Of a stretch of 64,000 nucleotides of DNA, positions 17,690 through 24,890 are shown piece by piece. Numbering within the stretch: position 1 is the stretch's first letter; each line of letters begins with the position of its first letter. The position numbers were made by a program, and so were the translations under genes. The stretch lies in the NCBI GenBank assembly GCA_045652465.1, contig JAZRUI010000010.1, positions 62,001 through 126,000 on the forward strand, read 5' to 3'. Under the pieces are notes generated by a model. That model worked only from the letters and a program-made list of their open reading frames with translations, had not been told where the DNA came from and made no database searches. This DNA comes from SIG589 sp045652465. Lineage in GTDB: Bacteria; Bacillota; Clostridia; Oscillospirales; Acutalibacteraceae.

Positions 17690-18115
17690 TTATACCCTAT
17701 CCGAAAGCAAAACATCGGCGAAAATTTTTGCGGTTTTCTCCATTTCGGGGCTAACCTGCAAAACAATCGCGTTATGTTCGGTTTTCATTTGCTCTCTATA
17801 CTTGTTCACCTTCAAAAGGCGCTCCTTTTGCGCTTTTTGAATCTTCCTTTTTCCGTCTTGCTGGATTTTTTCCGCTTCCTTTTTGCTCATCTCTTCGAAA
17901 AGCTCGGCGCTTATCCTCTCGGCGCGCGCTTTGTTTTCTTCGTTTTCTTTTGCTATGCGCTCGCGCTCGGCGCTCTTCTTTCGGGCATCCTCTACCCTTT
18001 TGCGCCTCTTATCCATAACCTCGAGCACGGGCTTGAACAAAAGATTATTAAGAATGAGCATTAAAAGAACAAAGCAGATAACGGTCCAAACTATGATGGA
18101 CGGCTGTATGTTCAT
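17690..18115 (-). CDS. atpF: Fo ATP synthase b subunit
   Basis: A 141-residue b subunit of the peripheral stalk. There is one N-terminal membrane helix (about residues 6-28), then FKPVLEVMDKRRKRVEDA and a long, highly charged coiled coil. This is shorter than the usual 155-170 residues, the C-terminal delta-binding part being reduced. It is followed after 3 bp by the fusion gene, which carries a second b-like membrane anchor, so the stalk may combine this b with the fused b-like segment. It lies 11 bp downstream of atpE. Confidence 0.94.
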   Translation of the reverse strand: MNIQPSIIVWTVICFVLLMLILNNLLFKPVLEVMDKRRKRVEDARKKSAERERIAKENEENKARAERISAELFEEMSKKEAEKIQQDGKRKIQKAQKERLLKVNKYREQMKTEHNAIVLQVSPEMEKTAKIFADVLLSDRV

Positions 18116-18126
18116 TGGGTTGCTCC

Positions 18127-18354
18127 TTAGATTTTATTGATAAGCATAAAGGCGATAAGAAGGCCATAGATGGTAAGAGCCTCCATAAGTGCCAACGAGA
18201 TGATAAGGGTCGAGCGGATGTCCTTTGCGGCATCGGGCTGACGAGCGATACTCTCCATTGCGGCTTTAGCGGTTTTTCCCTGCGCGATTGCGGGACCGAT
18301 TGTGCTGAGGGCGATTGCGATTGCTGCTGCGATTGCGATAATTCCTGATGTCAT
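18127..18354 (-). CDS. atpE: Fo ATP synthase c subunit
   Basis: A 75-residue two-helix proteolipid that forms the rotor ring. The polar loop is ARQPDA, and the ion-carrying carboxylate is E58 in LALMEALTIYG. Compared with Na+-type rings such as that of Ilyobacter tartaricus, the positions matching Q32, E65 and Y70 are kept (Q25, E58, Y63). The Na+ ligand Ser66 is Ala59 and Thr67 is Leu60. This favours H+ over Na+ coupling but is not decisive. A strong operon context (a upstream, b downstream) supports the call. Confidence 0.97.
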   Translation of the reverse strand: MTSGIIAIAAAIAIALSTIGPAIAQGKTAKAAMESIARQPDAAKDIRSTLIISLALMEALTIYGLLIAFMLINKI

Positions 18355-18375
18355 AATTTATTTCTCCTTGAAAAA

Positions 18376-19050
18376 TTATTCTGTTTCGGTTACTTCATCC
18401 AAATAAATGGATACGAGCATTGTGAATACGATTGCCTGCAGGGCGCAGAAGAGAAGCGATAAAATCATCATTACCACGGGGGCACCGATGGGAAGAATAT
18501 GATAAAGCTCCTCGGTTACGGTTTCCTCGCCGAAAACATTACCGTAAAGACGGAGGGCGAGCGAAGCCGGTTTTATAAACTCATCGAGCAACAATAGCGG
18601 AAGCATCAAGGCTATGGGAGATACGAAATGCTTGAAATAATGCTTAACGCTATGGCGAATGCCCGAGGTTTGCAGGAAGATGAAGGTTACTACGCCGAGT
18701 GCAGCGGTAACCGAAAGGCTGGCGGTTGGGGCTTTGACATAATCAGTAAGCCCGACGCCTGGGATTAAACCCGAATAGTTGCAAAGCGTTATAAAGACGA
18801 AGAGGGTTGCAAGAAACGGGAAATATTTTCTTGCCTTGCTTTGCCCAAGGTTGCCCGAAAAGAAATTATCGAGCGATTCAACGGCGGTTTCAATCACATT
18901 TTGGAATTTTCCGGGCCGCTCTTTGAGCGAATGCTTAACGATAAGCGAAACAATCGTTACAAGGCCTAAAATAATCCACATGGCCACGACCTCGCCCGTT
19001 ACATCCAAAAATCCAAAAAGTTTGATTATAACCTTTGATTTTTCACCCAT
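18376..19050 (-). CDS. atpB: Fo ATP synthase a subunit
   Basis: A ~224-residue stator a subunit with about five to six membrane helices, forming the ion half-channels against the c-ring. The essential arginine is in ASLALRLYGNVFGEE, and the preceding LLDEFIKPASL block is typical. I place the start at the second ATG (MGEKSKV), which has GGGGAG 7 nt upstream. The first ATG, at 19056, is only 1 nt from that SD. It overlaps the end of the atpI-like gene by about 8 bp and is 21 bp before atpE. Confidence 0.94.
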   Translation of the reverse strand: MGEKSKVIIKLFGFLDVTGEVVAMWIILGLVTIVSLIVKHSLKERPGKFQNVIETAVESLDNFFSGNLGQSKARKYFPFLATLFVFITLCNYSGLIPGVGLTDYVKAPTASLSVTAALGVVTFIFLQTSGIRHSVKHYFKHFVSPIALMLPLLLLDEFIKPASLALRLYGNVFGEETVTEELYHILPIGAPVVMMILSLLFCALQAIVFTMLVSIYLDEVTETE

Positions 19051-19360
19051 CGGCATTCTCCCCTTCCTCTTGATTTTTAGGCGAATTATAGTTTAAAAGT
19101 TTGCCCGTTAAATAAAATCCGGGGAGGGTTACTCCCAAAGCGCCGCCTAAAAGCGGAAACGCTATTTCCTTCACGGTTTGCTTGGCAACGAAATATATTG
19201 CTACCAACAATGCTATTTGAAGCACCATGCGCAAAAGCGAAGCGACAAGATATTTTTCGGGGTTGTTTTTTAATGCGTTTTTTGAAATCAAAAAACTAAA
19301 ATATGCTACGGCTATGCCTGCCAAAGCGGCAAGTGCTGCGCCTATAATATTTTCAACCAT
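19043..19360 (-). CDS. atpI: AtpI-like ATP synthase assembly protein
   Basis: A 105-residue membrane protein with four hydrophobic segments (about 5-27, 38-60, 64-85 and 85-92) and a hydrophilic acidic tail. Position first in the atp operon, size and topology match subunit I, which assists c-ring assembly or Mg2+ handling. Sequence conservation in this family is low, so the name rests mostly on context. The GGTG site lies close to the ATG, and a well-formed promoter sits 26-54 bp upstream. Confidence 0.8.
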   Translation of the reverse strand: MVENIIGAALAALAGIAVAYFSFLISKNALKNNPEKYLVASLLRMVLQIALLVAIYFVAKQTVKEIAFPLLGGALGVTLPGFYLTGKLLNYNSPKNQEEGENADG

Positions 19361-19385
19361 TTATTCACCTTCATTCATACGCAAT

Positions 19386-19414
19386 ATTATATCACTATCA
19401 TCTTTATTTTGCAA
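19386..19414 (-). promoter_or_regulatory. Sigma-A-type promoter of the atp operon
   Basis: On the minus strand TTGCAA (-35) and consensus TATAAT (-10) are spaced by 17 bp. It directly follows the terminator of the ABC transporter operon and precedes the atpI-like gene by 26 bp. Confidence 0.75.
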
Positions 19415-19418
19415 CAAA

Positions 19419-19452
19419 AACACCCATTGTTTCACACTAAACAACGGGTGTT
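19419..19452 (-). terminator. Intrinsic terminator of the ABC transporter operon
   Basis: A 14-position stem (AACACCC-x-TTGTTT / AAACAA-x-GGGTGTT) with one mismatch on the plus strand that is a G-U pair in minus-strand RNA. It is followed by TTTTTG on the minus strand, 12 bp after the permease stop. Confidence 0.85.
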
Positions 19453-19464
19453 TTTTTTAATAAT

Positions 19465-21063
19465 TTATAGGTTTTCAAAAATCGCCGTTCCGCGCTTTTT
19501 AAGCCAGCTGATAAGAGCAAGGCATATGCCCGCTAACAAGGCTGCGACTGCGCCTAAAAATGCGGCGGGAGTCACGAAGGAATAAAGCACCTTATAAAGC
19601 GCTGCAAGGGCGAAAACGATGCCCCATCCGCCAAAGATGGTTAAGGTTACCGAAAGGCTTTGCTTGATGGGGATGATGTCATTAGTCCACTCAAGCTTGG
19701 GCGATTTCAGGTTGATTACCAAACCGAGCAAGGCATAGAAAAGCTCGAAGGCAAGCGCCGACAAAACAAGCACCGCCGCCATAACTGCGTTAAACTGCAA
19801 AACATAGATAAGGCTTGCAAGGAAAAGCAAGAGCGGAGGCAAGGTTATCAGCAGCTGCAGCTTTATTTTCGCCTTGAAGACCTGCATGGGGGTTATGGGC
19901 ATATTTTTATAAATCCAAAGATTTTTACCCTCAAGCGAAATGCTCGGCGCGGTTATATCGTTCATGGTCAGCATAAAGAAAACCATGCCCGCAGCGAATA
20001 GCGCCAGCATATCCATGGGAATCGGGCTCGGAATAAGCGAAAGCAGGTTGCTGATATATGCCTTATTAAAGAGCAACACGACTGCAAGTATCGGCATAAT
20101 AATGCTAGAAAAGGCGGTGTTCAACATATAATGAGCGTTGCCAAAAAATGCGCGCGCTTCCTTTGAAAGGAGGGCGTTTTCGAGCTTGCTTTGCTTAAAT
20201 TTCGCTTTTTGCGTTTTTCCTTTAACCGCGCTAACCTTGAGTGTTGCCGAGCGCAAGAAGGTTTTTGAAGCGAGGAGGAAGAAAAGCAGCATAAACGCCG
20301 AAGTTATCAAGAAAGCGATGAGAAGCGATAGGCTCTTTCCGTCCGCCGCAAGTCCCAAATGATAGAAATAAAAGAGAACGCTTTTAATCTTTGCGCCCAA
20401 AACGGCAGGGTTGGCGAGAATGCTCATCAAAATCGAATATGCATTATAATAAACATAGTAATACGCTACCAAAAACGCGATGGAAAACACCATAACTACT
20501 ATGTTTTTATGCTTAATTCTCAATAGCGCGAGCGAAACGGCATAGCCTAAAAGCGATGATAGCGTTACCGAAAAGAAGGTTATGAGAATGGCTACCAGCA
20601 CTGTGAAGGCTATTTGGATTGGGTCGGTTTTGCCTGATGCAAACCAAACCGCTATAGAAGGAATTAAAACAACCGATTCATACAAAACGGTAGTAATCAG
20701 TACGGTTATAAAGCGAGCGAAGATTATTTTTCGGGGCGGAATTGGCATTGAAAGCAGGAAATCGTTATCCTTGGCGCAATAGATTGAGGAATAGGTTGTG
20801 AAGATGCTGCCGATTACTCCTACTACGACCGAGAGCATCGCCACAAACGCAAAATACAGCCAAGAAAACCCCGCATAAATCAGCGGAGCGCAAATCCTTT
20901 CGGCGCCCATATAAACAACAACGCCGACCGAAGCCAAGAGCATTAACATCAGGAAGGCAACAAACAGTTTGCCGATTCCCCTGCTCTTTTTTCTTCCCTT
21001 TTTGCCGCCGTTAAATCCCGAAAAAAGCTCGCGAAACTGTTTTTTCAGCAAGAGCTTAGTCAT
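19465..21063 (-). CDS. ABC transporter permease (putative exporter)
   Basis: A 532-residue integral membrane protein with roughly twelve hydrophobic segments and a basic N-terminus. It resembles large clostridial ABC-2-type exporter permeases (SMPIPPRKIIFARF after the second membrane pair, KNLWIYKNMPITPMQVFKAK in the middle). I use the ATG at 21063 (MTKLLLKKQF) because GGAGG lies 6 nt upstream. A longer in-frame start would run 69 bp into the ATPase gene. It overlaps the ATPase stop by 8 bp, so the two are coupled. The substrate is unknown. Confidence 0.85.
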   Translation of the reverse strand: MTKLLLKKQFRELFSGFNGGKKGRKKSRGIGKLFVAFLMLMLLASVGVVVYMGAERICAPLIYAGFSWLYFAFVAMLSVVVGVIGSIFTTYSSIYCAKDNDFLLSMPIPPRKIIFARFITVLITTVLYESVVLIPSIAVWFASGKTDPIQIAFTVLVAILITFFSVTLSSLLGYAVSLALLRIKHKNIVVMVFSIAFLVAYYYVYYNAYSILMSILANPAVLGAKIKSVLFYFYHLGLAADGKSLSLLIAFLITSAFMLLFFLLASKTFLRSATLKVSAVKGKTQKAKFKQSKLENALLSKEARAFFGNAHYMLNTAFSSIIMPILAVVLLFNKAYISNLLSLIPSPIPMDMLALFAAGMVFFMLTMNDITAPSISLEGKNLWIYKNMPITPMQVFKAKIKLQLLITLPPLLLFLASLIYVLQFNAVMAAVLVLSALAFELFYALLGLVINLKSPKLEWTNDIIPIKQSLSVTLTIFGGWGIVFALAALYKVLYSFVTPAAFLGAVAALLAGICLALISWLKKRGTAIFENL

Positions 21064-21769
21064 TTGTTTCCTCCAATTCGAGGAACACATCCTCAAGCGA
21101 ATCATCGCCCTTGACCTCATCCATACTGCCATATTTTACGAGCTTGCCATCCTTGATGATTGCAACCTTATCGCAAAGCTTTTCGGCAACCTCCAAAACA
21201 TGAGTTGAAAAGAGGATTGCCGCGCCTTCATCGCATTTTTGGCGCATAATTTGCTTTAAGAGATGGCTTGCCTTGGGGTCAAGACCAACAAAGGGCTCAT
21301 CCATAATGATGAGCTCGGGCTCATGGATAAGCGCCGCTATAACAGCGAGTTTTTGCTTCATTCCGTGCGAATATGAGGAGGTTAAATCGGAGAGCACATC
21401 CGAGAGAGCGAAAATTTCGGCATACTTTTCGATTCGCTCCTTGCGGACCTCGGCGGGAATGCCAAAAATATCGGCAACAAAACCGAGATACTGCATTCCG
21501 CTCATAAACTCATATAAATCGGGGTTATCGGGAATATAAGCGATTTTCGCCTTGCAGGCAAGCGGACTTTTCTCGAGCGATTCGCCGCCTATTAAAATTT
21601 CGCCGCAATCGGGGCGAAGGATTCCGCAAACTGCTTTTATAGTTGTTGTTTTACCTGCGCCGTTATGACCGATAAAGCCGCAAATCTCGCCTTTTTTTAT
21701 GGAAAGCGAAAGATTATCAACAGCCTTTTTATCGCCGTAGGTTTTGGTAAGACCGTTTATTTTAAGCAT
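21056..21769 (-). CDS. ABC transporter ATP-binding protein
   Basis: A 237-residue ATPase. Walker A is GHNGAGKTT at about 35-43, the signature-like segment is SYSHGMKQKLAVIAALIHEPELIIMDEP (signature plus Walker B), and the switch histidine is in LFSTHVLEVAE. It pairs with the permease encoded immediately downstream. The architecture is that of ABC-2 exporters used for peptides, drugs or lipids; which of these cannot be read from sequence. A 17-bp palindrome lies just upstream of the start and may be an operator. Confidence 0.92.
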   Translation of the reverse strand: MLKINGLTKTYGDKKAVDNLSLSIKKGEICGFIGHNGAGKTTTIKAVCGILRPDCGEILIGGESLEKSPLACKAKIAYIPDNPDLYEFMSGMQYLGFVADIFGIPAEVRKERIEKYAEIFALSDVLSDLTSSYSHGMKQKLAVIAALIHEPELIIMDEPFVGLDPKASHLLKQIMRQKCDEGAAILFSTHVLEVAEKLCDKVAIIKDGKLVKYGSMDEVKGDDSLEDVFLELEETND

Positions 21770-21781
21770 AGAAAAACCTCA

Positions 21782-21798
21782 TTTTAACATTGTTAAAA
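21782..21798. repeat. Perfect palindrome upstream of the ABC transporter operon
   Basis: TTTTAACATTGTTAAAA is an 8+1+8 perfect inverted repeat 13 bp upstream of the ATPase start and adjoining the preceding terminator. Its position fits a repressor operator overlapping a promoter or leader. No regulator gene is next to it. Confidence 0.45.
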
Positions 21799-21828
21799 GC
21801 CGCAGGGATGGTGTTCCCTGCGGTTTTT
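21795..21828 (-). terminator. Intrinsic terminator of the pncB-lipoprotein transcript
   Basis: The GC-rich stem CCGCAGGGA / TCCCTGCGG is extended by A/T pairs. It starts at the stop codon of the lipoprotein gene and ends in TTTT on the minus strand. Confidence 0.88.
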
Positions 21829-22391
21829 TAGTTGTTCCAATAATTAGTGTCGGTCAGGCAAACTGCCGAAAGAAAATCATCAAAGAAGAAAAACTCAAGT
21901 TTAATTTTATCGAAGTTGGCGGTTAAAACCTTTGCGCCTTCAACGGTTCCGGGAAGGAAGAAAAGGTCATCAGCGGTTGCCGCTCTTTCGATGTAATCGG
22001 CGGCGAGCTTTTCAGTGACATCGTTTTTGGTTGTTGTGTTGCCAAGCTCGAGGCCATAAGCCTCTCCGCCCGTTACCGCAACGACAGCGATGCCCTTGTC
22101 GGCATGCTGCTTTTCATAATAAAACGACTGAACGCCGTTCATCAGGTTCACGGCAGTGTTGCCGACATATTCGGTTAAAATCAAATCCTCGTTGTTTTGT
22201 TCCTTGGATAAATCCTCATAATGTTTTAATGCAAACTCCGCGGTGGAGCCGAGTTTTACCTCATATTCGGGGATTTCGCCCTTGGATGCGAACTTATCAA
22301 TTTCGCCGCGGGAATCCTTTTTATCCCCTTTGCAGGCGGCAAAGGAAAGGATAAAAGCGAAGCAAAGAACTAAGCAAAGAACTCTTTTCAT
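21828..22391 (-). CDS. Hypothetical lipoprotein
   Basis: A 187-residue exported protein. The N-terminus MKRVLCLVLCFAFILSFAAC is a lipoprotein signal with a lipobox ending at C20, so it should be anchored on the outer face of the membrane. The mature part is acidic, without a domain I recognise, and ends in a phenylalanine-rich stretch (FFFFDDF) followed by LTDTNYWNN. The ATG overlaps the pncB stop (TAATG), so translation is coupled to an NAD-salvage enzyme, an odd pairing for a lipoprotein. Confidence 0.75.
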   Translation of the reverse strand: MKRVLCLVLCFAFILSFAACKGDKKDSRGEIDKFASKGEIPEYEVKLGSTAEFALKHYEDLSKEQNNEDLILTEYVGNTAVNLMNGVQSFYYEKQHADKGIAVVAVTGGEAYGLELGNTTTKNDVTEKLAADYIERAATADDLFFLPGTVEGAKVLTANFDKIKLEFFFFDDFLSAVCLTDTNYWNN

Positions 22392-23842
22392 TACTTTTTA
22401 TCTCCTTTTGAGGAAATTTCTTTAAGCATTTCAAATCGGAGGTCCCAAAGGTCTTGAGAGAGGTCAACATAGTAGGTATGGGGTTTTTCGAAGCGCTTAA
22501 CCTCATCCCACATTGCATCAACCTGCTCGCGGCAATAAACAGCAATATCGCTGACGGAGGGGCTCTCATATACCTGCTTGCCCTTTTCCATAATCTTAAC
22601 CTGAAGCTTTTTGGCGGTGAAATTAGTTACGGTTTTGCGCTTCCAGGTGTGAACGGGGTCGAAGATTTCATAGGGCTTCGAATCATCAATCTTTTCATGG
22701 TTCAGGGTTATAACATCGGCTAAAGCCTTGCCTGTTTCATTATCATAAAGGCGCCACGGAATTTTAATTCCGGGGATGGTTATCTTGGCGATGTTTTCGC
22801 TAACCTTAATCTTGGGGATAACCTCGCCATCCTTCTCAACTGCCGAAAGCTTATAAACGCCGCCGAATACTGCCTCGCTCGAAGCGGTTATAAGACGCTC
22901 GCCAACGCCGAAGCTATCAACGCAGGCGCCCTGCATCAGCATATCGCGAATAAGATATTCATCAAGCGAGTTGGAAACGCAAATTTTGCAGTCGGGATAG
23001 CCCGCTTCATCCAGCATTTTGCGGCATTTCTTGGTTAGATAGGTTATATCGCCGCTATCGATACGAATGCCTTTAGGACGCTTGCCGAGAGGCTTTAAGA
23101 CCTCATCAAACACGCGAATAGCATTGGGAACGCCGCTCTTTAAAACATTGAAGGTATCCACAAGCAAAAGGCAAGAATCGGGATATTTCTCGGCATATGC
23201 CTTAAACGCCGAATATTCATCGGGGAAAAGCTGAACCCAGCTATGCGCCATTGTGCCCGAAGGGATAACGGAGAAATCCTTTGCCGACTTAACGCAAGAG
23301 GTTCCCGCGCAGCCGCCGATTATTGCGGCACGGGCTCCATAGATTGCGGCATCATAGCTATGGGCTCGGCGGGCGCCGAATTCGAGCACTGCTCTTCCCT
23401 GCGCCGCGCGAACGATACGGTTTGCCTTGGTTGCTATGAGCGACTGATGGTTGATTGTTAAAAGCACCATGGTTTCAACGAGGAATGCCTGAAGCGCGGG
23501 ACCACGAACGGTTACTATCGGCTCGTTGGGGAAAATCGGGGTTCCCTCGGGGACCGCCCAAACATCGCACTCGAACTTGAAGTTCTTAAGATAATCAAGA
23601 TACTCCTCGGAAAAGAGCGAAAGCGAGCGCAAATAATTTATATCGTCCTCGGAAAAAGAAAGATTGTTAAAATACTCAATCAGCTGGTCGAGACCTGCCA
23701 TAATGGCAAAGCCGCCATTATCGGGAACGCGGCGGAAGAACATATCAAAATAAACGGTTTTATCGCGATATTCGCTATCGAAAAAGCCATTCGACATGGT
23801 CATTTCATAAAGGTCCAGCAGCATTGTTAGGTCGTTGCGCAT
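22391..23842 (-). CDS. pncB: Nicotinate phosphoribosyltransferase
   Basis: A 483-residue enzyme of the NAD salvage (Preiss-Handler) pathway, converting nicotinate and PRPP to nicotinate mononucleotide with ATP. The N-terminal segment LLDLYEMTMSNGFF, the central FGARRAHSYDAAIYGARAA, GTMAHSWVQ with the catalytic histidine region, and RIDSGDITYL for phosphoribosyl binding are all present. Size is normal for the long Gram-positive form. A GGAAG site precedes the ATG, and a TTGACA/TATTAT promoter lies 36-64 bp upstream. It is followed by the coupled lipoprotein gene. Confidence 0.95.
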   Translation of the reverse strand: MRNDLTMLLDLYEMTMSNGFFDSEYRDKTVYFDMFFRRVPDNGGFAIMAGLDQLIEYFNNLSFSEDDINYLRSLSLFSEEYLDYLKNFKFECDVWAVPEGTPIFPNEPIVTVRGPALQAFLVETMVLLTINHQSLIATKANRIVRAAQGRAVLEFGARRAHSYDAAIYGARAAIIGGCAGTSCVKSAKDFSVIPSGTMAHSWVQLFPDEYSAFKAYAEKYPDSCLLLVDTFNVLKSGVPNAIRVFDEVLKPLGKRPKGIRIDSGDITYLTKKCRKMLDEAGYPDCKICVSNSLDEYLIRDMLMQGACVDSFGVGERLITASSEAVFGGVYKLSAVEKDGEVIPKIKVSENIAKITIPGIKIPWRLYDNETGKALADVITLNHEKIDDSKPYEIFDPVHTWKRKTVTNFTAKKLQVKIMEKGKQVYESPSVSDIAVYCREQVDAMWDEVKRFEKPHTYYVDLSQDLWDLRFEMLKEISSKGDKK

Positions 23843-23877
23843 TTTTCTTACTTCCTTTTTAAAGTTTAATTATAATT

Positions 23878-23906
23878 ATAATACCCCTCAAAAAGAATAT
23901 TGTCAA
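23878..23906 (-). promoter_or_regulatory. Sigma-A-type promoter for pncB
   Basis: On the minus strand a consensus TTGACA and TATTAT are spaced by 17 bp. It lies just beyond the terminator of the preceding gene and 36 bp before the pncB start. Confidence 0.72.
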
Positions 23907-23913
23907 ATAAAAA

Positions 23914-23938
23914 TAACGGCAGGGATTCCCTGCCGTTA
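23914..23938 (-). terminator. Intrinsic terminator of the small AT-rich gene cluster
   Basis: A 12-bp perfect stem (TAACGGCAGGGA / TCCCTGCCGTTA) lies 7 bp after the stop of the hypothetical gene. The minus strand continues with TTTTTATTTG. Confidence 0.88.
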
Positions 23939-23944
23939 CCTATT

Positions 23945-24367
23945 TTATGCTATACCGTCATACTTATCGTAATAAATATCGGAAATCTCTCTCAAAATAT
24001 CATCGTTATAGGCTTTATAATATTCCTTGCGGTTTACTATGATATAAGTTCCGTTTGCTGCAAAATCGATAGTTTTCCCATTTTTTAAAACGATTTTAAA
24101 CATGGCGTTTGTTCCGCCTTGAAGTTTTAAATCGAATTGCGGGTTGTTATCGATTTCTATTTTAGAAAGCAAAACCAAAATTGTTTCGGCATCATTAGTT
24201 GATACTTCATTAGCATAAGACTCCTGCCAATAATCGGTAGCATATATGCTTTCAACATCCGTCGGTCTTAAATCGGTTATAAAAGCTGTATTATTTATAG
24301 AAACAATACAGACCAAAGCAAAACATACAACCAATATTGAAGTGATTACAACCAACCTTTTCATCAT
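23945..24367 (-). CDS. Hypothetical membrane-anchored or secreted protein
   Basis: A 140-residue protein with an N-terminal hydrophobic segment (about residues 4-25, with no cleavage site or lipobox that I can call with confidence). A soluble domain follows, containing TNAMFKIVLKNGKTIDFAANGTYIIVNRKEYYK. That pattern of alternating short strands looks like a small beta-rich extracellular domain. I do not recognise a family. An AGGTGG site precedes the ATG. The gene is 20 bp downstream of the frameshifted small exported gene and more AT-rich than the housekeeping genes around it. Confidence 0.65.
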   Translation of the reverse strand: MMKRLVVITSILVVCFALVCIVSINNTAFITDLRPTDVESIYATDYWQESYANEVSTNDAETILVLLSKIEIDNNPQFDLKLQGGTNAMFKIVLKNGKTIDFAANGTYIIVNRKEYYKAYNDDILREISDIYYDKYDGIA

Positions 24368-24387
24368 ATTTACTTAACCACCTTGGA

Positions 24388-24611
24388 TTAGGATGTCCAA
24401 TATTTACTTGTAACATGATCCAACTGCAATGTAGCATTTGGTAAGTCCATGTCATACTTGAAATTTTCAACAATCTGTAATGCAGAAATCACATCATTAA
24501 AATCTTCATTATTATCAATATCTCTTGCCAAAACTAATGGTGCGCAACTTATAACAAGTGTAACACTCAACAAAATACATAATATTTTTTTGATATATTT
24601 CTTTTTTTCAT
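24388..24611 (-). CDS. Small exported protein with a broken or shifted frame at an A7 tract
   Basis: From the ATG at 24611, which has a perfect AAAGGAGG site 6 nt upstream, the frame reads only 14 codons and stops at 24567. One base lower, the frame is open to 24388 and encodes a clear signal peptide (KKILCILLSVTLVISCAPLVLA) and a ~45-residue acidic mature part. The switch point is the seven-A run at 24602-24608 just after the ATG: one extra A, or a -1 shift, joins the SD-backed start to the signal peptide. The only in-frame start for the long frame is a TTG at 24639 without a usable SD. It may be a damaged gene, a phase-variable one, a slippage site or a sequence error. Confidence 0.5.
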
Positions 24612-24631
24612 AAAACTCCTCCTTTGAATTC

Positions 24632-24664
24632 TTATTCAATCCTTAAAAACCCACAAGGAAACAT
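24632..24664 (-). CDS. Ten-codon leader ORF
   Basis: ATG TTT CCT TGT ... GAA TAA encodes MFPCGFLRIE. It has a perfect GGAGGTGA ribosome-binding site 9 nt upstream, and its stop lies 6 nt before the SD of the next gene. Too short to be identified by homology; its signals are as strong as those of any gene in the window. It sits between a terminator-like hairpin and the small exported gene, so a translated leader controlling that gene is possible. Confidence 0.5.
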   Translation of the reverse strand: MFPCGFLRIE

Positions 24665-24685
24665 ATCAAATCACCTCCAAAAAAG

Positions 24686-24730
24686 AAAAAGCACACAACA
24701 AGAGCCTTAAGGCAAAATTGTGCGCTTTTT
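24686..24730 (-). promoter_or_regulatory. Terminator-like hairpin in the leader (possible attenuator)
   Basis: A 13-position stem (AAAAAGCACACAA / TTGTGCGCTTTTT on the plus strand) closes a loop that itself contains the palindrome GCCTTAAGGC. The single A-C mismatch on the plus strand is a G-U pair in minus-strand RNA, and CTTTTTCTTTTTT follows on that strand. It lies between the promoter at 24776-24804 and the first SD, so it should terminate most transcripts before the genes. Confidence 0.6.
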
Positions 24731-24775
24731 TTATTATATTATTTTAAGCGAACAAATCCGCCATTTACTAATAAA

Positions 24776-24804
24776 ATTATACCGTTTTTATTCGAATTTG
24801 TCAA
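24776..24804 (-). promoter_or_regulatory. Consensus sigma-A promoter of the small AT-rich cluster
   Basis: On the minus strand a perfect TTGACA and a perfect TATAAT are separated by 17 bp. The expected start is near 24769, giving a leader of about 105 nt before the leader ORF. Confidence 0.8.
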
Positions 24805-24851
24805 TTGATTTTATGGACACAAAATGTCTTTTAGGTTTGCATAAAATAACT

Positions 24852-24880
24852 AAAAGCCTATCCGCGATGGATAGGCTTTT
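24852..24880 (-). terminator. Intrinsic terminator of groESL
   Basis: A 12-bp perfect stem (AAAAGCCTATCC / GGATAGGCTTTT) lies 11 bp after the groEL stop. The minus-strand tail is TTTTAGTTATTTT. Confidence 0.87.
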
Positions 24881-24890
24881 GGTTGTTTTC

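Noticed and set aside
24388..24530. Possible dockerin-like half-repeat in the small exported protein
   Set aside because: DIDNNEDFNDVISALQIV has the feel of a dockerin calcium loop and helix, but the spacing of acidic residues is wrong and there is no second repeat.
24388..24639. TTG start at 24639 for the small exported protein
   Set aside because: The only SD-like bases touch the start codon, and the strong SD belongs to the ATG at 24611. The shift at the A7 tract explains the frame better.
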